From CAYLZN01 sp964387935 (lineage in GTDB: Bacteria > Acidobacteriota > Vicinamibacteria > Vicinamibacterales > JAFNAJ01), in the NCBI GenBank assembly GCA_964387935.1, contig CAYLZN010000014.1, positions 1 to 37,817 on the forward strand: DNA of 37,817 nucleotides, read 5' to 3'. The notes beneath the pieces are model-generated. The model saw only the letters and a list, made by a program, of their open reading frames with translations. It did no database searches and had not been told where the DNA came from. Both the position numbers and the translations under genes were made by a program. The number at the start of each line of letters is the position of its first letter. Position 1 is the first letter of the stretch. Shown piece after piece: positions 1-7,924 of this stretch.

Positions 1-135
1 GGGACCGCCGGCCAGGTGCCGGCTCCACCGTCGCTCCCGACGAGGTCCCGGGCATGCGGCGCCCAGCTTACACCAGCGCGCGACGGAGCCGGTGGGGCGC
101 CGGCCGCGCCGGTTCGTCGGCACGCCATCCCGGAG
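1..135. other. Gene-poor left edge; possible start of a divergent minus-strand gene
   Basis: No confident gene is seen here. On the minus strand an ATG at position 55 opens a frame that runs without a stop to the window edge (begins MPGTSSGATVEPAP), so it could be the N-terminus of a divergent gene. At only 18 codons this cannot be distinguished from chance in DNA this GC-rich. No convincing promoter or ribosome binding site precedes it. Confidence 0.15.
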
Positions 136-172
136 CGTCGATAATTGCTTGAAATCGTTGAATTTATCGACG
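136..172. promoter_or_regulatory. Inverted repeat just upstream of the wzt promoter (candidate operator)
   Basis: CGTCGATAA at 136-144 is mirrored exactly by TTATCGACG at 164-172, with 19 bp between the arms. The stretch is AT-rich compared with everything around it and ends 8 bp before the -35 hexamer of the next gene. A second small palindrome, CGTCGACG, sits at 171-178. Position and symmetry suit a binding site for a dimeric regulator. No regulator gene is nearby, so its identity is unknown. Confidence 0.45.
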
Positions 173-180
173 TCGACGCG

Positions 181-210
181 TTGACACCCCTTGGCGCCTT
201 TCGCTAGACT
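181..210 (+). promoter_or_regulatory. Sigma-70-like promoter of the wzt operon
   Basis: TTGACA at 181-186 and TAGACT at 205-210 are separated by 18 bp. The GTG start at 217 begins 6 bp after the -10 box, so transcription would begin at or next to the start codon and the mRNA would be leaderless. No Shine-Dalgarno sequence is present, which fits. Confidence 0.6.
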
Positions 211-216
211 CGGCCG

Positions 217-1446
217 GTGTCGGCCCCGCCAGCCGTCGTGCTCGACCGCGTGTCGAAGCGCTTCTTCATCTACCGGCGCCGCGCGGGTGGACTGAAGGAC
301 CGCATTGTCTCGACGCTCGGAGGACACCCTGAAGCGCGCGAGGAGCTCTGGGCTCTCGCCGACGTGTCACTCGAGATCGCGGCGGGCGAGACCCTCGGCG
401 TGATTGGGCCGAACGGCTGCGGCAAGAGCACGCTGCTGCAGATCATCGCGGGCATCCTGGAACCCGATGGGGGACGATCGCGCACCCGGGGACGCGTGAC
501 GTCCCTGCTGGAGCTCGGCGCAGGGTTCAGTCCGGATCTGTCGGGCCGCGAGAACATCTTCCTGAACGCCTCGCTGCACGGCCTGACCCGCGATCAGGTC
601 CGCCCGAAGTTCGATGACATCGTCGCATTCGCCGAGCTCGAGCGCTTCATCGACACGCCCGTGCGCAACTACTCGTCGGGCATGTACATGCGACTGGGCA
701 TGGCGGTCGCGGTGCACCTCGATCCCGAGATCATCCTGGTGGACGAGGCGTTTGCCGTCGGCGACGAGGCGTTCCAGCGCAAGTGCCTGCGGACGCTGAA
801 GGGATTCCAGGACCGCGGGGTCACCATCGTCCTGGTGTCGCACGACCTCCTGCTCGTCGAACGCATGGCCGCACGCGCCTGCCTGCTGCAGCGCGGCCGG
901 CTGCACGCCCTGGGCCCGGCCTCCGACACCATCGCAGAGTATCACCGGCTCGCCGCCGAGCACGGAGGCGTCGCCGGCGAGTACCGCTGGGGCAACCGGG
1001 AGATCACCCTCTCGCACGTGAGCACGCGTGACGACGCCGGCGCGCCCACCGTCGTGTTCACCACCGGGGCTTCGATGACCGTGGCCATGCGGTTCGAGGC
1101 GCCGCATCCGGTGGCGACGCCGGTGTTCGGGCTCGCCATCTACCGGGAGGACGGCGTACACCTGACCGGCCCGAACACGCGGATGAACGGGTTCCCGCTC
1201 CCGTCGGTCTCGGGAACCGGCGAGGTGCGCTACCGCATTCCCAGGCTTCCGTTGCTGCCCGGCCGGTACGTGCTCTCGGTGTCCGCGTACGATCAGGATC
1301 TCTCGCTGGCCTACGACCATCGCGAGCGTGTCGCGACGTTCACCGTGATCGAGGGCGGCACACAGGAGCGCTTCGGCCTGATTACGCTCGACGGCACGTG
1401 GACCGTGGCGCCAACGGCAGACGGGACGCTCGCAGGCACGCGGTGA
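217..1446 (+). CDS. wzt: Wzt-type polysaccharide ABC transporter ATP-binding protein with C-terminal sugar-binding domain
   Basis: This is the ATPase of an ABC-2 exporter that moves a finished lipid-linked polysaccharide across the inner membrane. The 409-residue protein has Walker A GPNGCGKST at 64-72, the shortened signature YSSGM at 152-156, Walker B IILVDE at 172-177 and the H-loop His at 209. After about residue 255 comes a beta-rich extension of roughly 150 residues in the place of the Wzt carbohydrate-binding domain, which in characterised systems recognises the chain terminus. The start is GTG at 217, directly behind a promoter. The stop overlaps the next gene by 4 bp (GTGA), implying translational coupling to a glycosyltransferase. 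The permease partner Wzm is not in view and is probably left of the window or elsewhere. Family assignment is firm; the substrate is unknown. Confidence 0.93.
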   Translation: MSAPPAVVLDRVSKRFFIYRRRAGGLKDRIVSTLGGHPEAREELWALADVSLEIAAGETLGVIGPNGCGKSTLLQIIAGILEPDGGRSRTRGRVTSLLELGAGFSPDLSGRENIFLNASLHGLTRDQVRPKFDDIVAFAELERFIDTPVRNYSSGMYMRLGMAVAVHLDPEIILVDEAFAVGDEAFQRKCLRTLKGFQDRGVTIVLVSHDLLLVERMAARACLLQRGRLHALGPASDTIAEYHRLAAEHGGVAGEYRWGNREITLSHVSTRDDAGAPTVVFTTGASMTVAMRFEAPHPVATPVFGLAIYREDGVHLTGPNTRMNGFPLPSVSGTGEVRYRIPRLPLLPGRYVLSVSAYDQDLSLAYDHRERVATFTVIEGGTQERFGLITLDGTWTVAPTADGTLAGTR

Positions 1447-4400
1447 GCACGCGCACGATCTCCATCGTCCTGCACGGCTACCGGTGGCCGGACGCCGCCT
1501 GGGCCGAATCGCTGCGGGCGGTCCTGGCCGTCCCGCCTGCAGCCGGCCCGGCCAGCGTGGTCGAGGTGCTCGACGCCCGCGAAGACCCGTTCGCGGCCGT
1601 CGGCGCCGCCGCGGTCCTCAACCGCGCGGCCGAGAAGGCTACCGGAGACACCCTGCTCTTCATCGAGGCGGGCTGCGCCTGGCACGCGCGGCTCCTCGAG
1701 GATCTCGGCACGGCGACCTGGCACGCCGACGTGCTCGCGGTGGCCGGACCAGGGCACCGGGCGGATGGACCCGCGTCGCGGACCCCTGGCGGAGACGGCC
1801 GCACCTGGAACGATGCGTGGGTGCCGCACTCGTTGCCGCCGCACCGGGACGTGCTGGAGCTCGTCAACGAGGCCTGCGCGATCTCGCTCGACGAGTGGGC
1901 GGACCAGTTGTATGCGTCGCGACCCCGCCTGTGGGCGGTCCGACGAGCCACGCTGCTGGGCCTCGGCGGTCTCGACATCCGGATGTGGAGCGTGGGCACG
2001 GTCGAAGACCTCGCCGACCGCGTGGCGCGGCGCGGGCTCCACGTCCGCGCCTTCAGCGGTCCCGCGGCCGCCGACAGCCCGCACGACGCCTGGCCGCTGC
2101 GACGCGAGGTCCGCAAACTGCTCGCAGTCCGCAACGCGCTGCTCTCCGCGCTGGACAGCCCCGATCCTGGCGCCATGGGCCGGGTGTTCGCCATCGTCTC
2201 GGCCCTCGCGTTCGCCGACGCCTGGTGGCACGCGCGGATTCCTTCGGAGGCGCTGCGGTTCGGCGGTCGCTGGGGGGCCACGCCGCGCTGGCCGCGCCTG
2301 CCCGCGCCCGCGCCGCGGAGCGAGGCCGACACCGGTCTGTGGCCCGCCAACGAGGTCGGGGCCGTGCTCCCGGTGCTGGCCCTCGACAGCTTTCTCGAAG
2401 CCGCCGTGGAGCGCCAGCGTGTGGCGGGCCTCGCCAGGCACGACGCGGCACCCTCGACGACAGCCGTGGAAACGGAACAGGCTCAAGCCGCACCCACGAG
2501 GGTGCATCCGGCGCCCCCGACCAATCCCTTCGTGTCGGTCATCGTCGTGAACTGGAATGGCCGCGAGCACCTCGAGGCCTGTTTCTCGAGCCTGCTGGCC
2601 AGCGAGTACCCGAAGGATCGCTTCGAGATCATCTGCGTGGACAACGGCTCCACCGACGGCTCGCGGGAGTTCGTCCTGCACGACTTCCCGCAGGTGCGCA
2701 TGGTGGCGCTGCCCGAGAACCTTGGGTTCACGGGGGGGAATGCCGCTGGCGTGGCCGCGGCCCGCGGCGACGTCCTCGCGTTCTTCAACAACGACATGCG
2801 CGTGGAACCGACCACGCTGGGCGCGCTCGTGCGCGCGCTCGACGCCGAGACCCCCTGCGTCGCCGCACAGGTTCGGAGCTGGAACGGGCGGCACATCGAC
2901 TTCGTCCGTGGGTCGCTCAATTTCGAGGCGCACGGGTTCCAGGATCATTTCGGTGAGCTGTGGCGCCCGGAGCGCACGGCGGTCGCCGAGACGTTCTTTC
3001 CGAACGGCGGAGCGTGTGCGATCACGCGGGCCGCCTACGAGCGGGCGGGCGGGTTCGACCCCGCCTTCTTCGCCTACTACGACGATGTGGATCTGGGCTT
3101 CGGGGTGCGGATCAACGGCGGGCGGATCCGTGTGGCGCACGACGCGGTGGCCTACCATCGCCACGGAGCCACGTCGCGGCGGTACCCCACGGCGCAGAAG
3201 CGTTTCCTCATGGAGCGGAACTCGCTCTGGACCGTCGCCAAACGCTACGACGCGCAGACCCTGGACCGGACGCTCGGGGCGACGCTGCTGCTGGCCGCGC
3301 GCCGCATCGCGCAGGAGACGCGGCTGCGCCGGCAGGCGGCACCGTTTCGCGAGCTTGGGCTGTTCTCGTCGCGATGCCGACGCGCCACGGATCCACCGCC
3401 GTCCGTCCCCGCGCGTGTCGTCTACGCACCGGTGGCCACCGATCCGGTTCCTGAACGTCACGAAGACCCGCCGCGCCATGCGTTCGTCCTGAGCTTGCCG
3501 CTCGAGTCCCTGGCGGCCGTCGGCGAAGCCCTTCGCGGGTTGCCGGACGTGCTCCCCAGACGCCGCGCCATCCAGGCCGCACGCACGACGCCCGACCGGG
3601 TCGTGCTCCCGGAGTTCGGACGGCCCCTCGAGTACGCCGCGCCGCTTGCGTCCTACCAGGCCGCGCAGGATGCGCTCGTGGAGGCCCTGGATCTCGAACG
3701 GATGTTCCGGGGACGTTCACGGGTCCTGATCATCACGCACGAACCGCTGCGGGAGCGGATGTCGGGCCCCGGCGTGCGGGCACTCGAGCTCGGACGAGCG
3801 CTGGCCCGGTCGTGCCGCGTGACGGTCGCGACGCCAGTCGAGCCGGGTATCAGCGACGACCGCTGCGCGCTCGCGCCCTACGACCCGGCGCAGCCCGCGT
3901 CACTGAGGCGACTGGCGGAGCAGGCCGACGTGCTGCTGGTCCAGGGCTTCACGCTCACCCAGTTCCCGTTCCTCACCGGCATGCACGTGCCGATCGTCGT
4001 GGATCTCTACTGTCCCTTCACGATCGAGTTCCTCGAGATGAAGGCCGCCGAGGCCGCCGCGCGCGGGCGCGCCTTCCCCGACGTCGAGGTGCAGATGCAA
4101 GCCGTTGGCGTGCTGCAGGTCCAGAACGCGCAACTGCAGCACGGCGACTTCTTCCTGTGCGCGAGCGAGCGGCAGCGCGATTTCTGGCTGGGCACGCTGC
4201 ACACGGCCGGCCGCGTGAACACCCGCACGTATGCCGCGGACCCGTCGCTGCGTGCGCTCATCGACGTGGTCCCTTTCGGACTCCCCGCTCAGGACTTCGC
4301 CGAGGCGGCCGCTCAGGCCCGCGCCCGCGCCGGCGGTCCGGTGCTGAAGGGCGCGCGCCCCGGCATCGAGGCCGCCGACAGGGTGCTGCTCTGGGGCGGC

Positions 4401-5225
4401 TCGCTGCTGGACTGGCAGGACCCGCTGACCCTGATCCGCGCGATGGCGATCCTGGCGGGCCAACGGTCGGACGTGAAGCTGTTCTTCGTCGGAACGCGTC
4501 ACCCCAACCCGCAGGTCCCGCCCATGCGCGTCGTCGACGAGTGCGTGGCGACCGCACGCGACCTGGGGTTGCTCGATCGCAGCGTCTTCTTCAACGATTG
4601 GGTGCCGTACGACCAGCGGGCCGCCTACCTTGCGGAGGCGGACCTCGGGCTCAGCACGCACCGCCAGCACCTCGAGACGCACCTGTCCTTCCGCACACGG
4701 ATGCTGGACTACATCTGGGCCGGCCTGCCGATCGTCTGCACCGAGGGAGATCACTTTGCCGACCTCGTGCGTTCGCGGGAACTCGGGCTGGTCGTCTCCG
4801 AGGGGGACCCGCAGGCGCTGGCGGCTGCGGTGGCCAGCTTGCTCGACGACGAGGCGCTGCGCGCACAGGCCCGGATGGCTCTGTCAGCGCTCCGGGAGGA
4901 GTTCCAGTGGCCGCGCGTGGCGGAGCCGCTGCGACGCTTCTGCGTGGCGCCGGCGTTCGCTGCGGACCGTGAGGCGGCGATGCGCGCGATCCGCGCGAAG
5001 CTGAAGCGGAGCTACCGCGGCTCGAAGTGGCTCAAACGCACGGCGCTGCGGGCGGGCGTGTCGGAGGCGACGATCCAGCAACTGAAGCAGTTGGCTGCGG
5101 TGCGGTACGCGATGCATTGGCGGAACCGGCTCGCGCTGGTGCGGGCGGGCCGGTTCAGGGGTTCATGGGGTCAGGTGTTTAATTTTTGCATGTGGGACAC
5201 TCAGGGCGGGCCCTCCACATGCTAA
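1443..5225 (+). CDS. Multidomain glycosyltransferase (GT2-like, GT2, GT4)
   Basis: This cytoplasmic or membrane-associated enzyme of 1260 residues probably adds more than one sugar to a growing glycan. Residues 1-340 look like a divergent GT2 fold with no clear DXD. Residues about 362-610 are a canonical GT2 domain: VSVIVVNWNG start, VDNGSTDGS, an NND motif near 448 and YYDDVDLGF near 546. Residues about 758-1190 are a GT4-like domain beginning VLIITHEP, with SGPGVRALELG and, near 1080, the RMLDYIWAGLPIV acceptor-side motif. The GTG start overlaps the wzt stop. The last 19 or so codons lie in a palindromic element (5166-5244) that supplies the stop codon, so the native C-terminus was probably replaced. 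Domain calls are firm; acceptor and donor sugars are unknown. Confidence 0.9.
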   Translation: MSTRTISIVLHGYRWPDAAWAESLRAVLAVPPAAGPASVVEVLDAREDPFAAVGAAAVLNRAAEKATGDTLLFIEAGCAWHARLLEDLGTATWHADVLAVAGPGHRADGPASRTPGGDGRTWNDAWVPHSLPPHRDVLELVNEACAISLDEWADQLYASRPRLWAVRRATLLGLGGLDIRMWSVGTVEDLADRVARRGLHVRAFSGPAAADSPHDAWPLRREVRKLLAVRNALLSALDSPDPGAMGRVFAIVSALAFADAWWHARIPSEALRFGGRWGATPRWPRLPAPAPRSEADTGLWPANEVGAVLPVLALDSFLEAAVERQRVAGLARHDAAPSTTAVETEQAQAAPTRVHPAPPTNPFVSVIVVNWNGREHLEACFSSLLASEYPKDRFEIICVDNGSTDGSREFVLHDFPQVRMVALPENLGFTGGNAAGVAAARGDVLAFFNNDMRVEPTTLGALVRALDAETPCVAAQVRSWNGRHIDFVRGSLNFEAHGFQDHFGELWRPERTAVAETFFPNGGACAITRAAYERAGGFDPAFFAYYDDVDLGFGVRINGGRIRVAHDAVAYHRHGATSRRYPTAQKRFLMERNSLWTVAKRYDAQTLDRTLGATLLLAARRIAQETRLRRQAAPFRELGLFSSRCRRATDPPPSVPARVVYAPVATDPVPERHEDPPRHAFVLSLPLESLAAVGEALRGLPDVLPRRRAIQAARTTPDRVVLPEFGRPLEYAAPLASYQAAQDALVEALDLERMFRGRSRVLIITHEPLRERMSGPGVRALELGRALARSCRVTVATPVEPGISDDRCALAPYDPAQPASLRRLAEQADVLLVQGFTLTQFPFLTGMHVPIVVDLYCPFTIEFLEMKAAEAAARGRAFPDVEVQMQAVGVLQVQNAQLQHGDFFLCASERQRDFWLGTLHTAGRVNTRTYAADPSLRALIDVVPFGLPAQDFAEAAAQARARAGGPVLKGARPGIEAADRVLLWGGSLLDWQDPLTLIRAMAILAGQRSDVKLFFVGTRHPNPQVPPMRVVDECVATARDLGLLDRSVFFNDWVPYDQRAAYLAEADLGLSTHRQHLETHLSFRTRMLDYIWAGLPIVCTEGDHFADLVRSRELGLVVSEGDPQALAAAVASLLDDEALRAQARMALSALREEFQWPRVAEPLRRFCVAPAFAADREAAMRAIRAKLKRSYRGSKWLKRTALRAGVSEATIQQLKQLAAVRYAMHWRNRLALVRAGRFRGSWGQVFNFCMWDTQGGPSTC

Positions 5226-5957
5226 AAGTAAAGACCTGACCCCATACAGAGCGCTCCGGTCGGCACGCCACGTGCCGCACGAGGTGTGGACCGGGGAAAA
5301 CCGGGCGCCGTGCTTCCGCAGGACCTTCCGCAGCGTCCGGTAGTAGGCGGCTTCATAGGTCGTGAACCCGAGCACGCGCACGACGGCGCCTCCGGAGCGG
5401 TGATAGAGCGGCAGCGGCAGCGCATAGACCTGCAGACCCGCGGCGCGCACCGAGAGGCTGTAGTCCACGGCATACAGGTGCCACCCGTCGCAGGTTCGTT
5501 CGTCGAACGCGTGATGGGCCCACACCGCTCGGGGCACGAAGAACGCGCACTCGTCCACGGTGTCCACGCGCTCGGGCACGGTGAGCGCCACGTGGTCGCA
5601 CCGCTGTGGCGGCACCGAGTCTTCCATCAGGCTCACGATCTCGCGCCCGTCGCCGCCCCGCCGCGCCCTCGAGCCTGCTACCCCGGCGATGCCCGCCTCG
5701 GGAAGTTCCTGCAGCAGGGCCTCGGCACGTATCAACCAGTCGTCCGACTCGAACCGGACATCCTGATGCGCGAAGCACAGGTACTCGCCGCCCGCCCGCT
5801 TGGCGCCCGCGTTGAGCGCGGCTGCCGCCGAGGCGTACCGGCCGCCTGTGTTGTCGAGTGCGATCAGTTCGGGTCGCGGCTGCTGGCGCGCGACGCTCGC
5901 ACCCAGCATCTCGTCGAACAGGGCGCGGTCGTTGTAGACCACGATCACGGAGATCAT
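5163..5957 (-). CDS. GT2-family glycosyltransferase with HQD in place of DXD
   Basis: The 264-residue protein has the GT2 N-terminal strand (MISVIVVYND) and a nucleotide-binding region in which the usual VDN is LDN. HQD at 64-66 stands at the DXD position, as in a subset of GT2 proteins. A DECAFF motif and the C-terminal DGWHLYAVDYSL segment resemble the acceptor-side half of the fold. The ATG at 5957 overlaps the stop of the upstream gene as ATGA. About 25 C-terminal residues are encoded by or next to the palindromic element, so the natural end of the protein has been altered. It is the last gene of a three-gene GT operon. The substrate is unknown. Confidence 0.82.
   Translation of the reverse strand: MISVIVVYNDRALFDEMLGASVARQQPRPELIALDNTGGRYASAAAALNAGAKRAGGEYLCFAHQDVRFESDDWLIRAEALLQELPEAGIAGVAGSRARRGGDGREIVSLMEDSVPPQRCDHVALTVPERVDTVDECAFFVPRAVWAHHAFDERTCDGWHLYAVDYSLSVRAAGLQVYALPLPLYHRSGGAVVRVLGFTTYEAAYYRTLRKVLRKHGARFSPVHTSCGTWRADRSALYGVRSLLLACGGPALSVPHAKIKHLTP
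5166..5244. repeat. 79-bp near-perfect palindromic element, REP/MITE-like
   Basis: Two 30-bp arms (5166-5195 and 5215-5244) are inverted copies matching at 27 of 30 positions and begin TGGGGTCAGGT from either end. The 19-bp centre itself contains a short stem, AGGGC/GCCCT. The element lies where two glycosyltransferase genes converge. Both genes end in or just beyond it, and their frames overlap by 63 bp. From memory, ends starting TGGGGTCAGGT resemble small palindromes mobilised by REP-associated Y1 transposases. No transposase is present here, so this would be a non-autonomous copy. It could also serve as a bidirectional terminator. Confidence 0.75.
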
Positions 5958-6952
5958 CTGGGGACTCCGAGCTTCGCCAGGCCGCGTCGCGCTTCGACCC
6001 GCAGCAGTCCCTTCTGCGCCCAGTGCCGGTGCGCCCGTTCGAACGCCCGCGGCGCGACCGCGCGCGTCTCGTAGTAGCGCGCAGCCCACCAGAACGGCCA
6101 GTGCCGAGCAACCTCCCCGGACACGCGTATGAGATAGCCCGCATACGCCAGGTAGTCCCGACGGGCTCGTGTCGCGCCGGGTCCCTCGCCCGGGGCGCGA
6201 TCCTGCTGCGCGGCCCGGGCCTTGCCCTCGAGCAGCACCCAGTACTCCGAGGACAACCGGATCCGCCGCACGTACGTGGCCAGCCGGATCGCGTGCTCGT
6301 GGTACGCCACGGCCGCCGCGTTGTACTTCAACTGCAGCCCGCGTGCCGCGAGGCGCCGCCCGAGGTCGATGTCCTCGAGCAGCGCGTGCCGGAACCGCTC
6401 GTCGAACCACTCGCCCAGCGTGACGAACACCGACCGCTTGAGCGAGAGGTTCGCCGTGTAGAGGTACCGCGCGGGATCGACGTCTTCGCGCCCCGCGATC
6501 GCGGCGTAGTCGAACTGGTTGCCTGACTCCTCGAGCCACCGCATGTAGGGCGTGATCGTGATGTGGCGCGACCAGGTGACGAACCCGAGCACCGCCACCA
6601 GCGGCGATGGAAACCGCGCGTGCCACCGCAGGTGTTCGGCGACGAGCGTGGGCTCCGCGATGATGTCGTCGCCGAGCAGCAGCACGACGTCGCCCGTTGC
6701 CGCCCGAATCCCGCAGTTGCGCGCGGCCGCGGGCCCCTGCGCCGCCTGGGGCACGTACGTCAGCGGGATCGGCGCATGCCGCTCCAGCGCGGCGACGACC
6801 TCAGGGGTTTCATCCGAGGATCCGTCGTCCACGATCACGACCTCGCAGGACTCGGGGCGTTCGCGCTGAGCCCACAGCGCCTCGATGCACCGCTGCAGCG
6901 TCGCCGCACGGTTGTGTGTCGGGACCACGATGCTGAGTGGCGGGGCTGGCAT
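5954..6952 (-). CDS. GT2-family glycosyltransferase
   Basis: A 332-residue inverting GT-A enzyme. It starts LSIVVPTHNR, has VDDGSSDET near 41-49, GDD at 94-96 as the metal-binding DXD equivalent, and LLEDIDLGRR near 185-194 as the catalytic-base region. A basic amphipathic C-terminus (residues 250-332) suggests peripheral membrane contact. Its ATG overlaps the previous stop by 1 bp (TGATG), and its stop overlaps the next start by 4 bp, so the three minus-strand GT genes form one translation unit. It probably adds a sugar during glycan assembly; donor and acceptor cannot be told from sequence. Confidence 0.9.
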   Translation of the reverse strand: MPAPPLSIVVPTHNRAATLQRCIEALWAQRERPESCEVVIVDDGSSDETPEVVAALERHAPIPLTYVPQAAQGPAAARNCGIRAATGDVVLLLGDDIIAEPTLVAEHLRWHARFPSPLVAVLGFVTWSRHITITPYMRWLEESGNQFDYAAIAGREDVDPARYLYTANLSLKRSVFVTLGEWFDERFRHALLEDIDLGRRLAARGLQLKYNAAAVAYHEHAIRLATYVRRIRLSSEYWVLLEGKARAAQQDRAPGEGPGATRARRDYLAYAGYLIRVSGEVARHWPFWWAARYYETRAVAPRAFERAHRHWAQKGLLRVEARRGLAKLGVPR

Positions 6953-7845
6953 CAGACCGGCGCCCCGGCCTCAGGACGCGGCTGCGTCGGCCTCGCCGCG
7001 GCCCTCGTGCCCAGGCCCTCGAGCGCCCAGACCGCGAGGTGCGCCGAGAACAGCACGTCACCGATCATGCCCGCCCGCATCCCCTCGTAGCGGTACAGAA
7101 GGCGCCTGTGGGCCAGGACCCAGTCCACCTCGGACACCACCGACCGCCGCCCGCGGAGGACGCTCTCGCGATGGACGATCGTCGCCTCGGCGACGTAGAA
7201 GGTCTTCCAGCCGCGTTGCTGCATCTCGCGGCTCCAGGCGATCTCGCCCCCCGCCAGGAAGAACCCTTCGTCCATGGGGCCCACGGCGTCCACGACCGCG
7301 CGCTTCACGGCAAGACAGGCGCCGTAGGCGTACGCCTGTTCCCGGGTGCCTGGCTCGGGGGCGGGAACCACCGCCTCCCGGCGCTCACGCCGCAGCCAGC
7401 CGCCGAGCCGCGGGTGGCGCTCGGCGAACCACGCCCGGACGATCGGCAGCGCCGGAAACGGCGCGACCGACCACTGCAGGCGTCCGTCCGGAAAGATGCA
7501 CCTGGGACTTGCGGCCCCGGCGTCGGGGTGCGTCCGCAGGAACCCCAACAGCGCGTCGAGGCTGCCCGGCAGCATGCGCGTGTCGGGATTCAGCAACAGC
7601 AGTTCGTCGCCACGGGCAATCGCGAGGCCCTGGTTGTTCGCCGCCTGGAACCCCCGGTTGCGGCGGTTGACGATGACCCTGGCGTCCGGGCGGGCCGCGC
7701 GGACGACCGCGACGCTGTCATCGGTCGAGGCGTTGTCGACGTAGATGATCTCGGTCTCTGACGTTGGTGGATGCTGCTGCAACGATTCCAGGCAGCCGCC
7801 CACCTCGGCGGCAGCGTTCCAGCCGACGATGATGATCGACAGCAT
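6952..7845 (-). CDS. GT2-family glycosyltransferase, rhamnosyltransferase-like
   Basis: A 297-residue protein with LSIIIVGWN at the N-terminus, VDNASTDDS at 36-44, the RNRGFQAANNQG signature near 62-73 and NPD at 86-88. This combination is typical of the WbbL/rhamnosyltransferase branch of GT2. Near residue 210, GGEIAWSREM stands where most relatives have EDxDL(C/W)xR, so the usual catalytic Asp is Glu (GE). It is the first gene of the minus-strand GT operon. A -10-like GATACT lies 11 bp before the ATG and no Shine-Dalgarno is present. The rhamnose assignment is a family tendency only. Confidence 0.88.
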   Translation of the reverse strand: MLSIIIVGWNAAAEVGGCLESLQQHPPTSETEIIYVDNASTDDSVAVVRAARPDARVIVNRRNRGFQAANNQGLAIARGDELLLLNPDTRMLPGSLDALLGFLRTHPDAGAASPRCIFPDGRLQWSVAPFPALPIVRAWFAERHPRLGGWLRRERREAVVPAPEPGTREQAYAYGACLAVKRAVVDAVGPMDEGFFLAGGEIAWSREMQQRGWKTFYVAEATIVHRESVLRGRRSVVSEVDWVLAHRRLLYRYEGMRAGMIGDVLFSAHLAVWALEGLGTRAAARPTQPRPEAGAPV

Positions 7846-7856
7846 CCGCGGTCCAA

Positions 7857-7905
7857 AGTATCACAGGCCGTTCCGGCGACGGACCGCGCGAAACCCCCGT
7901 ATAAT
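7857..7905. promoter_or_regulatory. Divergent promoter region between two GT operons
   Basis: The 79-bp gap between the start codons at 7845 (minus) and 7925 (plus) holds a -10-like box for each direction. GATACT lies on the minus strand at 7862-7857, and the consensus TATAAT lies on the plus strand at 7900-7905. Neither has a good -35 at the usual spacing. The minus-strand box is 11 bp from its ATG, the plus-strand box 19 bp. Confidence 0.45.
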
Positions 7906-7924
7906 CGGCGTCGGCGCGGTCATC

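Noticed and set aside
1311..3479. A minus-strand frame of about 720 codons opposite the multidomain glycosyltransferase
   Set aside because: Antisense shadow; the plus strand shows GT2 motifs in the correct order.
5166..5244. Complete insertion sequence
   Set aside because: Only 79 bp with no room for a transposase; at most a non-autonomous element.
7745..7924. Sixty-codon N-terminal extension of the membrane GT2
   Set aside because: It would overlap the divergent gene's start and the TATAAT box, and it reads Cys-rich nonsense before the conserved GT2 start.
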